A stretch of 64,000 bases of DNA from Jannaschia sp. CCS1 (GCF_000013565.1 NC_007802.1:1550001-1614000); one strand, 5' to 3'. Shown: positions 19,808 through 28,277, numbered from the stretch's first letter. Program-made: numbers and translations. Notes: generated by a model from the sequence alone, not told the origin.

Positions 19808-20203
19808 TCAGCGGCGTTTGTCGCGGTGGTAGGTCAGCGCCATGGCCGCGATCTGTTGGAAGGCGGCGTCGGGAAACGGGCCTTCCGCGGGCAGATGGAC
19901 CGCGCGGGCGCCGGAATAGGTGAACTCGGACGGGAATGCCGCACGATAACGGTCGAGCAGATTGGTGCTACAGGGCACAAACAGCGTCGGCGCGCTCGCA
20001 TCCTCACCCAGGCGCAGGGTGGTGCCGGCCTTCTTCGCGGGCAGAAACGACGGCTGGCCCCATTTGAGGGTTTCGGTCAGGGGGCCTGTATCGGTTGCCT
20101 CGGCTGCCGCGAAGATCAGGTCGCGCAGGTCCAGAAGCCGGGCTTGCGTGGCCAGCGCGGCGTAGGCTGCGGCGACCTCTGGTGGAGGAGGCGGGGAGTT
20201 CAT
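19808..20203 (-). CDS. DUF1801 (YdhG-like) domain protein
   Basis: 131 residues. The ETLKWGQPSFLP motif, followed by a TTLRLG strand and a C-terminal ALTYHRDKRR helix, is diagnostic of the DUF1801/YdhG family, small soluble alpha/beta proteins of unknown biochemical role that have been linked to intracellular iron or stress handling without firm proof. Last gene of a minus-strand series that starts at 23578, 9 nt after the small membrane protein gene. Confidence 0.8.
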   Translation of the reverse strand: MNSPPPPPEVAAAYAALATQARLLDLRDLIFAAAEATDTGPLTETLKWGQPSFLPAKKAGTTLRLGEDASAPTLFVPCSTNLLDRYRAAFPSEFTYSGARAVHLPAEGPFPDAAFQQIAAMALTYHRDKRR

Positions 20204-20212
20204 AGCGGGACC

Positions 20213-20521
20213 CTAGCGCGTGGCGGGCGTTTCCCGAAGGAAATTTGGGATGCACGCCTCCAGCCCCGCAGGCAGGACCAGCCACGCCCCGGATTGGTAG
20301 AGGCGGGCGGGGAGGTTGTCGGCCTCACTGCGGAGGGTGAGGGAGACCGGAGATTGTCCTGTGATGGCGATGTCTTGGGGCAGAGTCGCCATCAGGGTGG
20401 CGGACGGGAAGGGAACGAAGGCCGCGGGGGCTTCTCCGCCAAGGCGCATGACGACGGCCAGCGTTGCGATCCAGCCGAGGAGCAGGATCGGCATCGCAAT
20501 GAGCAGCCGCTTAATAGTCAT
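20213..20521 (-). CDS. Small membrane-anchored protein of unknown function
   Basis: 102 residues from ATG 20521. This start overlaps the 3' end of the upstream gene by 11 nt (ATGACTATTAA includes its stop), typical of coupled genes; longer upstream extensions of the frame are shadows. One hydrophobic segment (LLIAMPILLLGWIATLAVVM) near the N-terminus should anchor it with the rest outside the cytoplasm: a compact domain with PQDIAITGQSPVSLTLRSEA and a single Cys near the end. No family recognised. The upstream partner has the same topology, so the two may form a complex. Confidence 0.7.
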   Translation of the reverse strand: MTIKRLLIAMPILLLGWIATLAVVMRLGGEAPAAFVPFPSATLMATLPQDIAITGQSPVSLTLRSEADNLPARLYQSGAWLVLPAGLEACIPNFLRETPATR

Positions 20522-21572
20522 GGATATGCTCCAGGCGCAGGCCACGATCCTCCAGCATGCGCAGGGCGTTGGCCAGATCGCGCACGGACACCAGGAACAG
20601 GTGGCGGGTGTCGCCATAGCCCTGGCGGGGCAGGCTGGCCAATGCGCCGTCCTGGGTAGGCGCGTCCGAGATTGCGGTGAACATGATCTGGTCATTGCCC
20701 GCGATGTCGTGGAACGCGGCCCCTTGCGCGGCCCAGTCGGCGAGAAGGAGGGTCAGTTCGCGGTAGCGGGGCGTCTCGATCTCAAACGCGCCGTTGACGG
20801 ATGCAGTCGTGACGTCGCGCAGCACACGCACGCCTTGTGACGCGGTGAAGACCTCCGCCGGGGCGCCGCTGACGACCATTTGCAGGGTCAGATCATCAAA
20901 GCCGGTGGCGGCGACCGCCTGGGCGATGACGCCCGCATAAGCGGCCCGCGCCCGGTGCTCCAGACCCAGGGCCACCGCGCGCTCCTGATCCCGCAGGGCA
21001 TCGGTTGCGGCGGCGTCGAGCGCGTCTGCGTCAGCGCGAAAGTCATAGCGATACCATGGGACCTGCCGCAGAAAGGCTGCATAGTCAGCGGCTTGCGCGG
21101 CGGAAAGCGTATCAAGCGGGGCCGCACTGTCGCCCCGGATCAGCGTGACCACCCGCCCGATGGTTTCTTCATAGGCGGCTTTCATCACCATCTCGAAGGT
21201 GAAGGACACGCCGATGACATGGACCAGCTGCCGGGTCGCGCCGTCGATGTCGCCAAGGGTCGCGGCCTCCTCCGTCAGGGTGCAGAGGGAGGTCCAGTAC
21301 CCCCGGATCGCCTGCCCATAGTTGAAATCGTGGGGATCGCCGGCTTGGATCACCTCTGCGTAATCGTCATAGGCGTGGACGATGTGCCATTCGGGGTAGG
21401 TGAGCAGGGTTCGGATTTCGGGCCGGGTTTCACCGGACAGGGGGGTGGAGGCGGTGGGCGTCGCGTCGCCACGGCACATCGTTTCCACATAGATCACCGG
21501 GGATGCGAGGCCGATGAGCAGGATCAGAAGCGCCTGCATGGCCCGCTTCGCGATGAGCCACAGGAGTTTCAT
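20511..21572 (-). CDS. Uncharacterised membrane-anchored protein
   Basis: 353 residues. An N-terminal signal anchor (ALLILLIGLASPVIYVET) precedes a large extracytoplasmic domain that is mostly helical (ETRPEIRTLLTYPEWHIVHA, YGQAIRGYWTSLCTL, FTFEMVMKAAYEETIGRVV). TYPEWHIVHAYDDYA is the most striking stretch. I do not recognise the family. It overlaps the DUF4383-like gene upstream by 4 nt and the small anchored protein downstream by 11 nt, so it belongs to one transcription unit with the FAD oxidase. A role in membrane or cell-envelope redox chemistry is only a guess from that context. Confidence 0.65.
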   Translation of the reverse strand: MKLLWLIAKRAMQALLILLIGLASPVIYVETMCRGDATPTASTPLSGETRPEIRTLLTYPEWHIVHAYDDYAEVIQAGDPHDFNYGQAIRGYWTSLCTLTEEAATLGDIDGATRQLVHVIGVSFTFEMVMKAAYEETIGRVVTLIRGDSAAPLDTLSAAQAADYAAFLRQVPWYRYDFRADADALDAAATDALRDQERAVALGLEHRARAAYAGVIAQAVAATGFDDLTLQMVVSGAPAEVFTASQGVRVLRDVTTASVNGAFEIETPRYRELTLLLADWAAQGAAFHDIAGNDQIMFTAISDAPTQDGALASLPRQGYGDTRHLFLVSVRDLANALRMLEDRGLRLEHIHDY

Positions 21573-21979
21573 GCCCGGCGCGCCGCCACGCCTCCGGCCA
21601 GCGCGATCGCGCCAAGGCCGATATGGGGCAGGTTGGCCATGATGCGTTGGAACGACAGCTCAAAGCCCAGGCTCTCGTTGGTGAAGATCGCGAAGTCGAG
21701 AAAGCCCCACCCGGTGAAGATGCCGAAGATGCCATCGGCGAGGTAGGCCGCACCGAACAGGATCAGGAAGCTGCGGGCCGTGCGGTTGGAGATCAGCCCG
21801 GCCAGGAACGCCCATATGGCCGAGACGAGGTGCAGGGCATCGTCAAACGGGTCGAGGGCAAAGATCCCGAAGGCCAGCCCATTCTCATCCACCATGCCGG
21901 GGATGGGGACATAGTTGATCGCGGCCACGGCGAGAAGAACAACGGCGTAGACCAGGCAAAGGCGGCGGATCAGGCTCAT
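21569..21979 (-). CDS. DUF4383-like four-helix membrane protein
   Basis: 136 residues from ATG 21979. Four predicted membrane spans: LCLVYAVVLLAVAAINYV, ALHLVSAIWAFLAGLI, SFLILFGAAYLADGIFGIF, and IGLGAIALAGGVAARR. The pattern, with ALHLVSAIWAFLAG after a short loop, matches the DUF4383 family, small integral membrane proteins of unknown role. It overlaps the start of the next gene by 4 nt (ATGA). The dispersed element copy C lies between it and the FAD oxidase gene upstream. Confidence 0.72.
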   Translation of the reverse strand: MSLIRRLCLVYAVVLLAVAAINYVPIPGMVDENGLAFGIFALDPFDDALHLVSAIWAFLAGLISNRTARSFLILFGAAYLADGIFGIFTGWGFLDFAIFTNESLGFELSFQRIMANLPHIGLGAIALAGGVAARRA

Positions 21980-22024
21980 GATATGGTCCCTTTCTGCGGG
22001 GAGTGCGTGGGGCAGTTGGCGGGA

Positions 22025-22078
22025 GCGAGGGGCCAGCCCCTCGCGCACCCCGGGATATTTTGAGAACGGGGAAGGGGG
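22025..22078 (+). repeat. Dispersed hairpin + GGGATATTT element, copy C
   Basis: GCGAGGGGC (22025-22033) pairs with GCCCCTCGC (22036-22044), then CCCCGGGATATTTTG and AGAACGGGGAAGGGG. It sits between the stop of the FAD oxidase gene (22085, minus) and the start of the DUF4383-like gene. Its orientation is opposite to local transcription. Confidence 0.72.
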
Positions 22079-22084
22079 GCGGCG

Positions 22085-23578
22085 CTAGAGATCGGCAAGA
22101 TAGCTGTCCCACAGATTATTGCGCAGGGTCAGGGTGGGGTCGAGCGCGCGTTTTGCGGCGGCGAATTCCGGCGCATTGGGGTAGGCGGCGGTGAACTGGT
22201 CCAGCGTCGCATGGGGGCGGTAGGGGAGGTAGTAGGTGCCGCCGATGGCGACGATCCGGTCAATCAGCGCGCGGGTCATGCGGGCGTGGTCGGCCTCGGC
22301 GCGCGTGGTCTTTTCTTGGGTGAACGACATGACGGCCGCGATGCGGGGGGTGGGCGAATGGGGCAGCAGGCTATCGGTGTCGCTGTCCACGAAGCGTAGG
22401 GTCACGTTCAGGAATTCGACGAAGGCGTCGGGGATCACGTCGCGGCAGGCCTCCAGAAACCCGTCGAAGGCGTCGAAGGGCACGAAGTATTCGTGCAGGA
22501 TATCGACGCGGGTGGGGTCGCGGTCATCGAGTGTGATCACAGGTTCATTCATTAGCGAATTGCGCGTGCTCTCGCCCGCCAGGCGCGGCCCGAGGTCCGC
22601 CTCCACCCACCAGCGCCAGTCTTTCATCCCTTCCCGGCCCACCTGGCCCCGGTACAGGTAGGAGGCGGCGTAGGAGAGCCAGCCTGATTCAATCGCGGGC
22701 GGAATGTCGGATTGATCGGGTGTGGGGGAGTAGGTGACCAGAAGCGCCTCTTCGAACAGGCTTTCGCGGGTGACGTTGAGGCGACCGTAGCCCATGGGCA
22801 TGGTCGGATCGTCCACGGCGGCCCGGAAGGCGGCGGGGAAATCCGCGGCGGGCATCGGCGTGAAGGAGGGGGCGAGGCGCTGGTTCGGGACCATGTCGAC
22901 CTCCATATCCACGATCAGGCCCGCAAGGCCGTAGCCGCCGACCGCAAGGTTGAAGAGGTCGGTGTTCTCCGTCCGAGACGCCGTGACCAGATCGCCGCCC
23001 GGCAAAACCATGCGAATTTCGCGCACCGTGGCGCCCATGGGGCCGTAGGGGACGGGCCAGCCGTGGGCGTTGACGGAGAAGGTCGCCGCCACGCCGAAAT
23101 CGTGGTTGGACTGCATCACGGCAGGGCTGAAACCGATGGGATCAAGGGCCGCGATCACGTCGCGCCAGCGCGCGCCGCCGTTCACGCGGTAGGTTTGGTT
23201 GGCGGTGTCGGGCTCGATCCAGGCGTTGTCCACGGTGATCGCATGGCCGCCCCGGGGCAATGATTGCCCGCCCATGGAATGGCGCGCGGCAGAGACGCAG
23301 ACGGGGCGATCCTCAGCTTGCGCGGCGGTCAACTCGGCCCGGAAAGCCTCAATCAAAGCATCTCCGTGGGCGGCGGGGCGGGTGTGGATGTGGATGGGGG
23401 TGGCCGACAGCTCGGACGCATCGTTGAGCACCAGAGGCGCATCGAGCGTCCCACCAAGGCGCGGCACGCCGTCCAGTTGCGACAGGCCGGGGGCCCAGGA
23501 TCGGCCCAGGCCGTAGCCCACGGCGGCACCGGCCCCAAGCAGCACTCCCCGGCGTGATATCGTTCCCAGACGGCTCAT
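22085..23578 (-). CDS. Tat-exported FAD-linked oxidase (aldonolactone-oxidase-like)
   Basis: 497 residues. The N-terminus is a twin-arginine signal (SRRGVLLGAGAAVG), so the folded flavoprotein should be exported. An FAD-binding type 4 (VAO/PCMH) domain follows: PVCVSAARHSMGGQSLPRGG, RVNGGARWRDVI, FSVNAHGWPVPYGPMGATV and a GGYGLAGLIVDMEV end. The C-terminal part (WWVEADLGP, FLEACRDVIP, YYLPYRPHATLDQF) resembles the substrate domain of arabinono-/gulono-lactone oxidases. It probably oxidises a hydroxyl or lactone and reduces O2 or quinone. First gene of the minus-strand unit down to 19808; substrate unknown. Confidence 0.83.
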   Translation of the reverse strand: MSRLGTISRRGVLLGAGAAVGYGLGRSWAPGLSQLDGVPRLGGTLDAPLVLNDASELSATPIHIHTRPAAHGDALIEAFRAELTAAQAEDRPVCVSAARHSMGGQSLPRGGHAITVDNAWIEPDTANQTYRVNGGARWRDVIAALDPIGFSPAVMQSNHDFGVAATFSVNAHGWPVPYGPMGATVREIRMVLPGGDLVTASRTENTDLFNLAVGGYGLAGLIVDMEVDMVPNQRLAPSFTPMPAADFPAAFRAAVDDPTMPMGYGRLNVTRESLFEEALLVTYSPTPDQSDIPPAIESGWLSYAASYLYRGQVGREGMKDWRWWVEADLGPRLAGESTRNSLMNEPVITLDDRDPTRVDILHEYFVPFDAFDGFLEACRDVIPDAFVEFLNVTLRFVDSDTDSLLPHSPTPRIAAVMSFTQEKTTRAEADHARMTRALIDRIVAIGGTYYLPYRPHATLDQFTAAYPNAPEFAAAKRALDPTLTLRNNLWDSYLADL

Positions 23579-23663
23579 CGCGTCATCCTCTCAACAGATC
23601 TCCACGCATTCATGAACGATGTTCATTTATTTGTAAATGACCCTCCTGCGGTTTGACGCAGCG

Positions 23664-24041
23664 TCACAATTCGCCCGCCTCCTCCAGCACGCGGCGGGCC
23701 ACGCGGAAGCATTCCAGCGCCATCGGCACGCCGCAATAGATGCCCACGGCGTGGATGATGGCGCGCAATTCGTCCTTGGTGACGCCGTTGGTCAGCGCGC
23801 CGCGACAGTGGGTTTTCCATTCGGACATGCGGCCCAGGGCCCCCAGCATCGTCAGGTTCATCATCGAGCGGGTCTTGGCGTCAATCGCGTCGTCGCCCCA
23901 ACCAAAGCCCCAGCACCAGGCGGTCATCGCCTCCTGAAAGGGACGGGTGAAATCGTCGGCTGCGGCCAGGTTGGCCTCCACATACTCCGCGCCCAGGGTG
24001 GCTTTGCGCTGCTCTAATCCCAGTTTGAAAAAATCGTCCAT
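23664..24041 (-). CDS. Carboxymuconolactone decarboxylase family protein
   Basis: 125 residues from ATG 24041, preceded by GGAGG at 5-nt spacing; a frame extension to 24062 lacks this. The sequence follows the CMD/PcaC pattern: FQEAMTAWCWGFGW, RSMMNLTMLGALGRMSEWKT, GALTNGVTKDELRAIIHAVG, YCGVPMALECFR. There is no CXXC, so an AhpD-like peroxidase role is unlikely. PcaC acts in protocatechuate breakdown, but no other pca gene is nearby, so the true substrate is open. It stands between the FAD oxidase gene and the BCCT transporter gene, whose terminator lies just upstream. Confidence 0.82.
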   Translation of the reverse strand: MDDFFKLGLEQRKATLGAEYVEANLAAADDFTRPFQEAMTAWCWGFGWGDDAIDAKTRSMMNLTMLGALGRMSEWKTHCRGALTNGVTKDELRAIIHAVGIYCGVPMALECFRVARRVLEEAGEL

Positions 24042-24062
24042 TGCGACCTCCGGTCCTGACAA

Positions 24063-24096
24063 GAAAAAACGGGCCGCACGATGAGGTGCGGCCCGT
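24063..24096 (-). terminator. Intrinsic terminator of the BCCT transporter gene
   Basis: Perfect 11-bp stem ACGGGCCGCAC/GTGCGGCCCGT (24069-24079 and 24086-24096) with a 6-nt loop. On the minus strand it is followed by TTTTTTC. It lies 22 nt after the transporter stop codon. Confidence 0.9.
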
Positions 24097-24117
24097 CTGG
24101 TTTAGCATGTGACGAGG

Positions 24118-25872
24118 TTACTCGGCAGGGACGGTGTCAATCTCATCATGGGTGGTGGCGACGCCCTGCTTTTCACGGCGGGAATCGTTGATGATTGCCT
24201 TGATCAACGCCAGACCCATAAGCACCATGACAAGGCTGAAGGGCAGGGCACCGATCACCATCGCGGCCTGAATGGCCCCAAGACCACCGGCGATGATCAA
24301 ACCACCTACGACAAGCGCCAGCGCGGCACCCCAGAAGATGATGTGAGGCCGGGCCTTTGGGCCTTCGTCACCAGCGGCGTTGATCGTGTTGATGATCAGA
24401 ACCGCCGAGTCGGCCGAGGTCACGAGGTAGGTCAGCAGCAGGATCACCACGATGACCGACATGATCCACGCGAGGTTGTCGCTGAGCATCACGGCCAGCA
24501 TCGCGAAGAGCTGGTCGGATTGACCAGCGTCCTGGATCGCGCCGCCTGCGCCGCCATTCAGCTCCAGATCAATGGCCGTGCCGCCCACGATGGCAAACCA
24601 GGTGAAGCACATGATGGCAGGCACGATCATTGCGCCCAACACATATTCCCGCACCGTGCGACCCTTTGAGATCCGCGCCAGGAACACGCCCACGAAGGGC
24701 GCGAATGCGATCCACCAGGCCCAGTAGAAGATGGTCCAGCCACCTTGCCAACCGGCAAGGCCCGCGGCCTCTGACCCATCGACGCCATCGGAGACCCAGA
24801 CGGTGAAGATATTGCCGGGTATTGAGATGAGGTAGTCGAAGATGCCCACGACCAGGGCCTGAAGCCCAAAGAAGGTGGAGCCAAAGGCCAGGAAGAACAG
24901 CAGGATAAAGAAGCTGAGGCCCATATTGATGTTGGACAGCCATTTGATGCCTTTGCCCACGCCGGACAGCGCAGACAGGGTCGAGGCGCCCATGATGACC
25001 ATCAGGGCCACGATGATACCGGCGGTCGAGGCCGAAACCGAGCCATCTTCAGCGGTTTGCTGTAGCCAATCGCCCACCCCGATCCGGGTGAGGCCCGAGA
25101 TGAATTGCTCCACCCCGAAACCGAGTGTCTGCGACACGCCCAGAACTGTCGCCACAACGGCCACGATGTCCACGGCGTGGCCCAGACCACCCTCCATCGA
25201 CTTGCCGAAGATCGGCACCAGCGCCGAGCGGATCGTCAGCGGCAGACTGCGGCGGTACGCGAAGTAGCCAAGCGCCAGACCGACAATGGCGTAGGAGGCC
25301 CATGCGGCCAGACCCCAGTGGGTGAAGGACCAGATATAGGCGTCGCGCACGTTTCCGGCGGTGGAGCCTTCGGTGATACCCTGAATGGTCGACGGGTTGG
25401 AGCCCCAGTGATACATCGGCTCTGCCGTGGCAAAGGTCAGCATCCCGATCCCGATCCCGGCGCCAAACATCATCGAAAACCAGGAGAAGTTGGTGAATTC
25501 TGGTTTGTCGTCATCCAGTCCCATCTTCAGGCGGCCCGAGGCGGGCCAAAGCGCCAGGATGATGCATAGGATCACGAAGAACGCCATGACGTAGACGTAC
25601 CAGTAATTGAATGTCGCCAGAATCAGCGAATTGATCCCGCCAAGCACGACGCCCGCCGCAGCGGAGACATTGCCGTCCGCGTCGATGAAGAGCGAGGTGG
25701 AGCCCTCTGCCGCGGGCCCGAACGTCAGCGATGCTGCCGGCAGCAGCGCCCATATGATCAGCACGGCGACCAGGAATTTCCCTGTCAGTGCGACGATCTT
25801 TGTAAATCCCTTGTAGAAACCGGAATCGGCTGTCGGGATATCGAGGTCTGTGATGGGTGGCTCGATCGCCAT
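24118..25872 (-). CDS. BCCT-family betaine/choline/carnitine transporter
   Basis: 584 residues from ATG 25872 (GGGAGA upstream). About 12 membrane spans in the LeuT-like BCCT arrangement. Family signatures: WFSMMFGAGIGIGMLTFATA, EPMYHW, AYIWSFTHWGLAAWA and the conserved FYWAWWIAFAPFVGVFLARI followed by SKGRTVREYV. The FGAGIGIGM segment is like that of Na+-coupled members such as BetP rather than CaiT, but the coupling ion is uncertain. It imports quaternary amines (glycine betaine, choline, carnitine or similar). No long regulatory C-terminal tail is present. It opposes the dehydrogenase gene at 26263 and probably feeds the catabolic operon at 28.4-38.5 kb. Confidence 0.93.
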   Translation of the reverse strand: MAIEPPITDLDIPTADSGFYKGFTKIVALTGKFLVAVLIIWALLPAASLTFGPAAEGSTSLFIDADGNVSAAAGVVLGGINSLILATFNYWYVYVMAFFVILCIILALWPASGRLKMGLDDDKPEFTNFSWFSMMFGAGIGIGMLTFATAEPMYHWGSNPSTIQGITEGSTAGNVRDAYIWSFTHWGLAAWASYAIVGLALGYFAYRRSLPLTIRSALVPIFGKSMEGGLGHAVDIVAVVATVLGVSQTLGFGVEQFISGLTRIGVGDWLQQTAEDGSVSASTAGIIVALMVIMGASTLSALSGVGKGIKWLSNINMGLSFFILLFFLAFGSTFFGLQALVVGIFDYLISIPGNIFTVWVSDGVDGSEAAGLAGWQGGWTIFYWAWWIAFAPFVGVFLARISKGRTVREYVLGAMIVPAIMCFTWFAIVGGTAIDLELNGGAGGAIQDAGQSDQLFAMLAVMLSDNLAWIMSVIVVILLLTYLVTSADSAVLIINTINAAGDEGPKARPHIIFWGAALALVVGGLIIAGGLGAIQAAMVIGALPFSLVMVLMGLALIKAIINDSRREKQGVATTHDEIDTVPAE

Positions 25873-25986
25873 GGTGATGTCTCCCGTATTGCGTATCCGC
25901 AGCCACAGGCCTGCATGGCGCATGTTTCTTGCGGATCACCGCCTCATTTTCGAGGCATTCTTGCGTATGCCCGCACACTAAGCGCG

Positions 25987-26016
25987 ATTCTTACATTTAC
26001 AAAAGCAATCTTACAT
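25987..26016. promoter_or_regulatory. Direct repeat upstream of the BCCT gene, candidate operator
   Basis: ATTCTTACAT (25987-25996) and AATCTTACAT (26007-26016) are direct repeats exactly 20 bp apart, i.e. two helical turns. They sit 115-145 bp before the transporter start in an AT-rich patch of a GC-rich region. Regulator unknown. Confidence 0.35.
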
Positions 26017-26080
26017 GTGCGGATGCATTAAATTCACCCTGAGGTTGAAAACCATGGGGCCGAACCTATCGAGTATCCGG

Positions 26081-26262
26081 CCAACCCCTTATTTTCGGCG
26101 CTTGCGGCGGGGTCTCGTATGTGACGCTGACCGTGGTTGGGACGGCCCACACCGGCAGCGGTGTCGCCTTTGCCCGATGGGATACGGGGTCGTGTCGGAA
26201 ACAGAAGGGCGCAGCCGTGCGAGCGCCGCAAACCTGCTGCAATACAGCAGAGGAGCAGGACG
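26081..26262 (+). other. Structured leader before the hydroxyacid dehydrogenase gene
   Basis: Part of the 390-bp gap between divergent genes. It contains two perfect small hairpins, ACACCG-GCAG-CGGTGT (about 26146-26161) and CTGCTG-CAATA-CAGCAG (26234-26250), the second just before the AGGAG ribosome-binding site. It matches no riboswitch that I know. No ORF is supported here. Confidence 0.3.
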
Positions 26263-27207
26263 ATGCAGGTGGGATTTATCGGATTGGGGTCGGTTGGCGG
26301 AAAGCTTGCGGGCTCTCTCCTGCGCAACGGGGTGGATCTGTCGGTCCATGATCTGGACGCGGCAGCGGTGGCGGAGTTTGTCGCGCGCGGCGCACGGGCG
26401 GGGGGCAGTGCTGCGGCGTTGATGCGCGATTGCGACGTGGTGATCACCTGCCTGCCGTCGCCCGCGGCCTCTGCGGCCGTTGTGGACCAGATGCTGCCGG
26501 AGGTGGCCCCGGGCAAGATCTGGATGGAGATGTCGACCACCGATGCGGCCGAGGTTCTGCGACTGGCCCCCCTGGTGGAGGCGGCAGGCGGCGCGGTTGC
26601 CGAATGCCCCGTCTCGGGCGGGTGCCACCGGGCGGCGACAGGCAATATCGCGATCTACATGAGCGGCGCGCGGGAGGTCTTCGACCGCGTCTTCTCGTTG
26701 CTCGCCAAAATGGGCCGCCGGGTGTTGCATACGGGACCGTTGGGGGCGGCTTCCACGCTGAAGGTGATGACGAATTACCTGGCCACGACGCATCTTCTGG
26801 CGCTGTGCGAGAGCCTTGCGGTGATGCGCGCGGCGGGTGTTGATCTGGGCGTGGCTTATGAGGCAATCGCCGTGTCCTCGGGCAATTCTTTCGTGCATGA
26901 GACCGAAAGTCAGCTGATCTTATCGGGATCGCGTGACGTGAACTTCACGCTGGACCTGATCCAGAAAGATGTGGGCCTGTTTCAGGCCACCGCAGAGCGC
27001 AATGGCGTGCCGCTGGAGCTGTCGCCCAAGGTGATCGAGATGCTGACGGAGGGGCAGAGGGTGCTGGGGGATACGGCCCAGAGCGACCGGATGATTGAGT
27101 TGTTGGAGACGGCCACTGGCCTTGACGTGCGGGCCGACGGGTTCCCGATGGAATTGATTGACGATGAGCCGGAGGCGCAGGGATATGAAGTTGTGGTTCA
27201 GCGGTGA
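26263..27207 (+). CDS. 3-hydroxyisobutyrate/beta-hydroxyacid dehydrogenase family oxidoreductase
   Basis: 314 residues from ATG 26263 (AGGAG 6 nt upstream). The Rossmann motif GFIGLGSVGGKLAGSL opens the protein; DVVITCLPSPAA, EMSTTDAAEV, AECPVSGGCHRAATGNIAIY and the catalytic-Lys region GPLGAASTLKVMTNYL follow in the family order. NAD(P)-dependent oxidation of a beta-hydroxyacid is expected. A Cys in PVSGGCHRA replaces the more common Ala/Val. Divergent from the BCCT transporter and separated from the LysR gene by a hairpin. The substrate may be a fragment of the imported amine, but this is inference. Confidence 0.87.
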   Translation: MQVGFIGLGSVGGKLAGSLLRNGVDLSVHDLDAAAVAEFVARGARAGGSAAALMRDCDVVITCLPSPAASAAVVDQMLPEVAPGKIWMEMSTTDAAEVLRLAPLVEAAGGAVAECPVSGGCHRAATGNIAIYMSGAREVFDRVFSLLAKMGRRVLHTGPLGAASTLKVMTNYLATTHLLALCESLAVMRAAGVDLGVAYEAIAVSSGNSFVHETESQLILSGSRDVNFTLDLIQKDVGLFQATAERNGVPLELSPKVIEMLTEGQRVLGDTAQSDRMIELLETATGLDVRADGFPMELIDDEPEAQGYEVVVQR

Positions 27208-27254
27208 CGTCGCGCCATGTCGGGGATGGGCGGGCCTGCCCACCCACCCCATTT

Positions 27255-27269
27255 GGGGGCATGGCCCCC
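27255..27269. terminator. Hairpin between convergent genes
   Basis: GGGGGC-ATG-GCCCCC followed by GGCCCCCCGGGAT. It lies between the stop of the dehydrogenase gene (plus) and the stop of the LysR gene (minus). It resembles a degenerate version of the dispersed element but lacks ATATTT. Confidence 0.45.
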
Positions 27270-27339
27270 TGGCCCCCCGGGATCAGGCTTGTGATGGGTG
27301 CAAGAGATCGGCGCGCCGCGCGTGGGATCTAAGCCTGCG

Positions 27340-28185
27340 CTACGTTCCGACCCGGTCCCGCAGCACATTTGCCATGCGTCGGTAGCCTGCGCGGTGGCGG
27401 TTGCGCAGATGCATCGCCACAAAGACGGGCTGGGTGATGTCGGGCGCGCCGGGGACGTGGTGAGCGATGCCCTCTGTGATCAGGGCGCTGACCATTTCGG
27501 TTGGCAGATAGGTTGTGCCGCCAAGGGCGATCAGCAGGCCCCGCACCGCCGCGGCCTGTCCGCTGGACACGGACCCAAGGCTCAGCCCCGGCAGCAGGGC
27601 CGCGTGGGTTTGGGCGAAGGCGGGCGCGTAGTTGGGCAGGATGTAGTTGGTGGGATCGATCTGGGGCAGGCTGGTCTGGGCGGTGGATACCATCTGGTAG
27701 GTGACCTCTCCCATACTTTCAAAGTAGAGATCCGGCGACGGGCGGGGGGTGAACACCACGCCCAGATCCAGCGCGCCGGTCTCCAGATCCCGGCACATCT
27801 GGGTGGAATAATCGCCGTCCACATAGAAGCCGCATTCGGGCAGGGCTTGCCTGAGGGCCGCCAGCCAATCGGCCACGTGATTGTCGATCAGATCATGCTG
27901 TATTCCAATGCGCAGCATGACGGCGGTGCCAAAGGGCTTCACATCGGCCTGCCCATCGGCCCAGGCTCGGCGCAACACGCGGGCATGGGTTTCAAACCGA
28001 AGCGCCGCCGTGGTGGGCTGGGTGCCGGAGCGGGAGCGTTCAAACAACCGCTCGCCCAGGGCCTTTTCCAGCGCCTTGACCCGGCCCGACACGGTGGATT
28101 GAGTCACGTCCAGCCGGTCCGCGGTGCGGTTGAAGCTTTGGGTCTCCAGAAGGTCGAGGAAGGTTTCGATCTGGTCAATCTGCAT
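27340..28185 (-). CDS. LysR-family transcriptional regulator
   Basis: 281 residues. N-terminal winged helix MQIDQIETFLDLLETQSF with RLDVTQSTVSGRVKALEKAL, then a periplasmic-binding-like effector domain (LRIGIQHDLIDNHVADWL, ALDLGVVFTPRPSP). The protein lies divergent from the long FAD/GcvT-led operon with a 247-bp gap, the classical arrangement for a pathway-specific LysR activator. The effector is presumably the operon's substrate (a betaine or related compound), which sequence does not reveal. Confidence 0.9.
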   Translation of the reverse strand: MQIDQIETFLDLLETQSFNRTADRLDVTQSTVSGRVKALEKALGERLFERSRSGTQPTTAALRFETHARVLRRAWADGQADVKPFGTAVMLRIGIQHDLIDNHVADWLAALRQALPECGFYVDGDYSTQMCRDLETGALDLGVVFTPRPSPDLYFESMGEVTYQMVSTAQTSLPQIDPTNYILPNYAPAFAQTHAALLPGLSLGSVSSGQAAAVRGLLIALGGTTYLPTEMVSALITEGIAHHVPGAPDITQPVFVAMHLRNRHRAGYRRMANVLRDRVGT

Positions 28186-28200
28186 GGGACGTTGCTTCTT

Positions 28201-28277
28201 GGGGGCCAGCCCCCCTTGCGTCTTTTTGTATCAAAAAGATCGCATGCCCCCGGGATATTTTCGGAACGAGGAAGGGG
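28201..28277 (+). repeat. Dispersed hairpin + GGGATATTT element, copy D
   Basis: GGGGGCCAGCCCCC, then a perfect 8-bp stem TCTTTTTG-TAT-CAAAAAGA (28221-28239), then CCCCGGGATATTTTC and GGAACGAGGAAGGGG. It sits in the divergent region between the LysR gene and the operon at 28433, so here it is near promoters rather than a gene end. The T-run hairpin could also terminate leftward or rightward transcripts. Confidence 0.7.

Noticed and set aside
26081-26262. Cobalamin riboswitch
   Set aside because: Some GC-rich stems are suggestive, but no B12-box-like core could be recognised.
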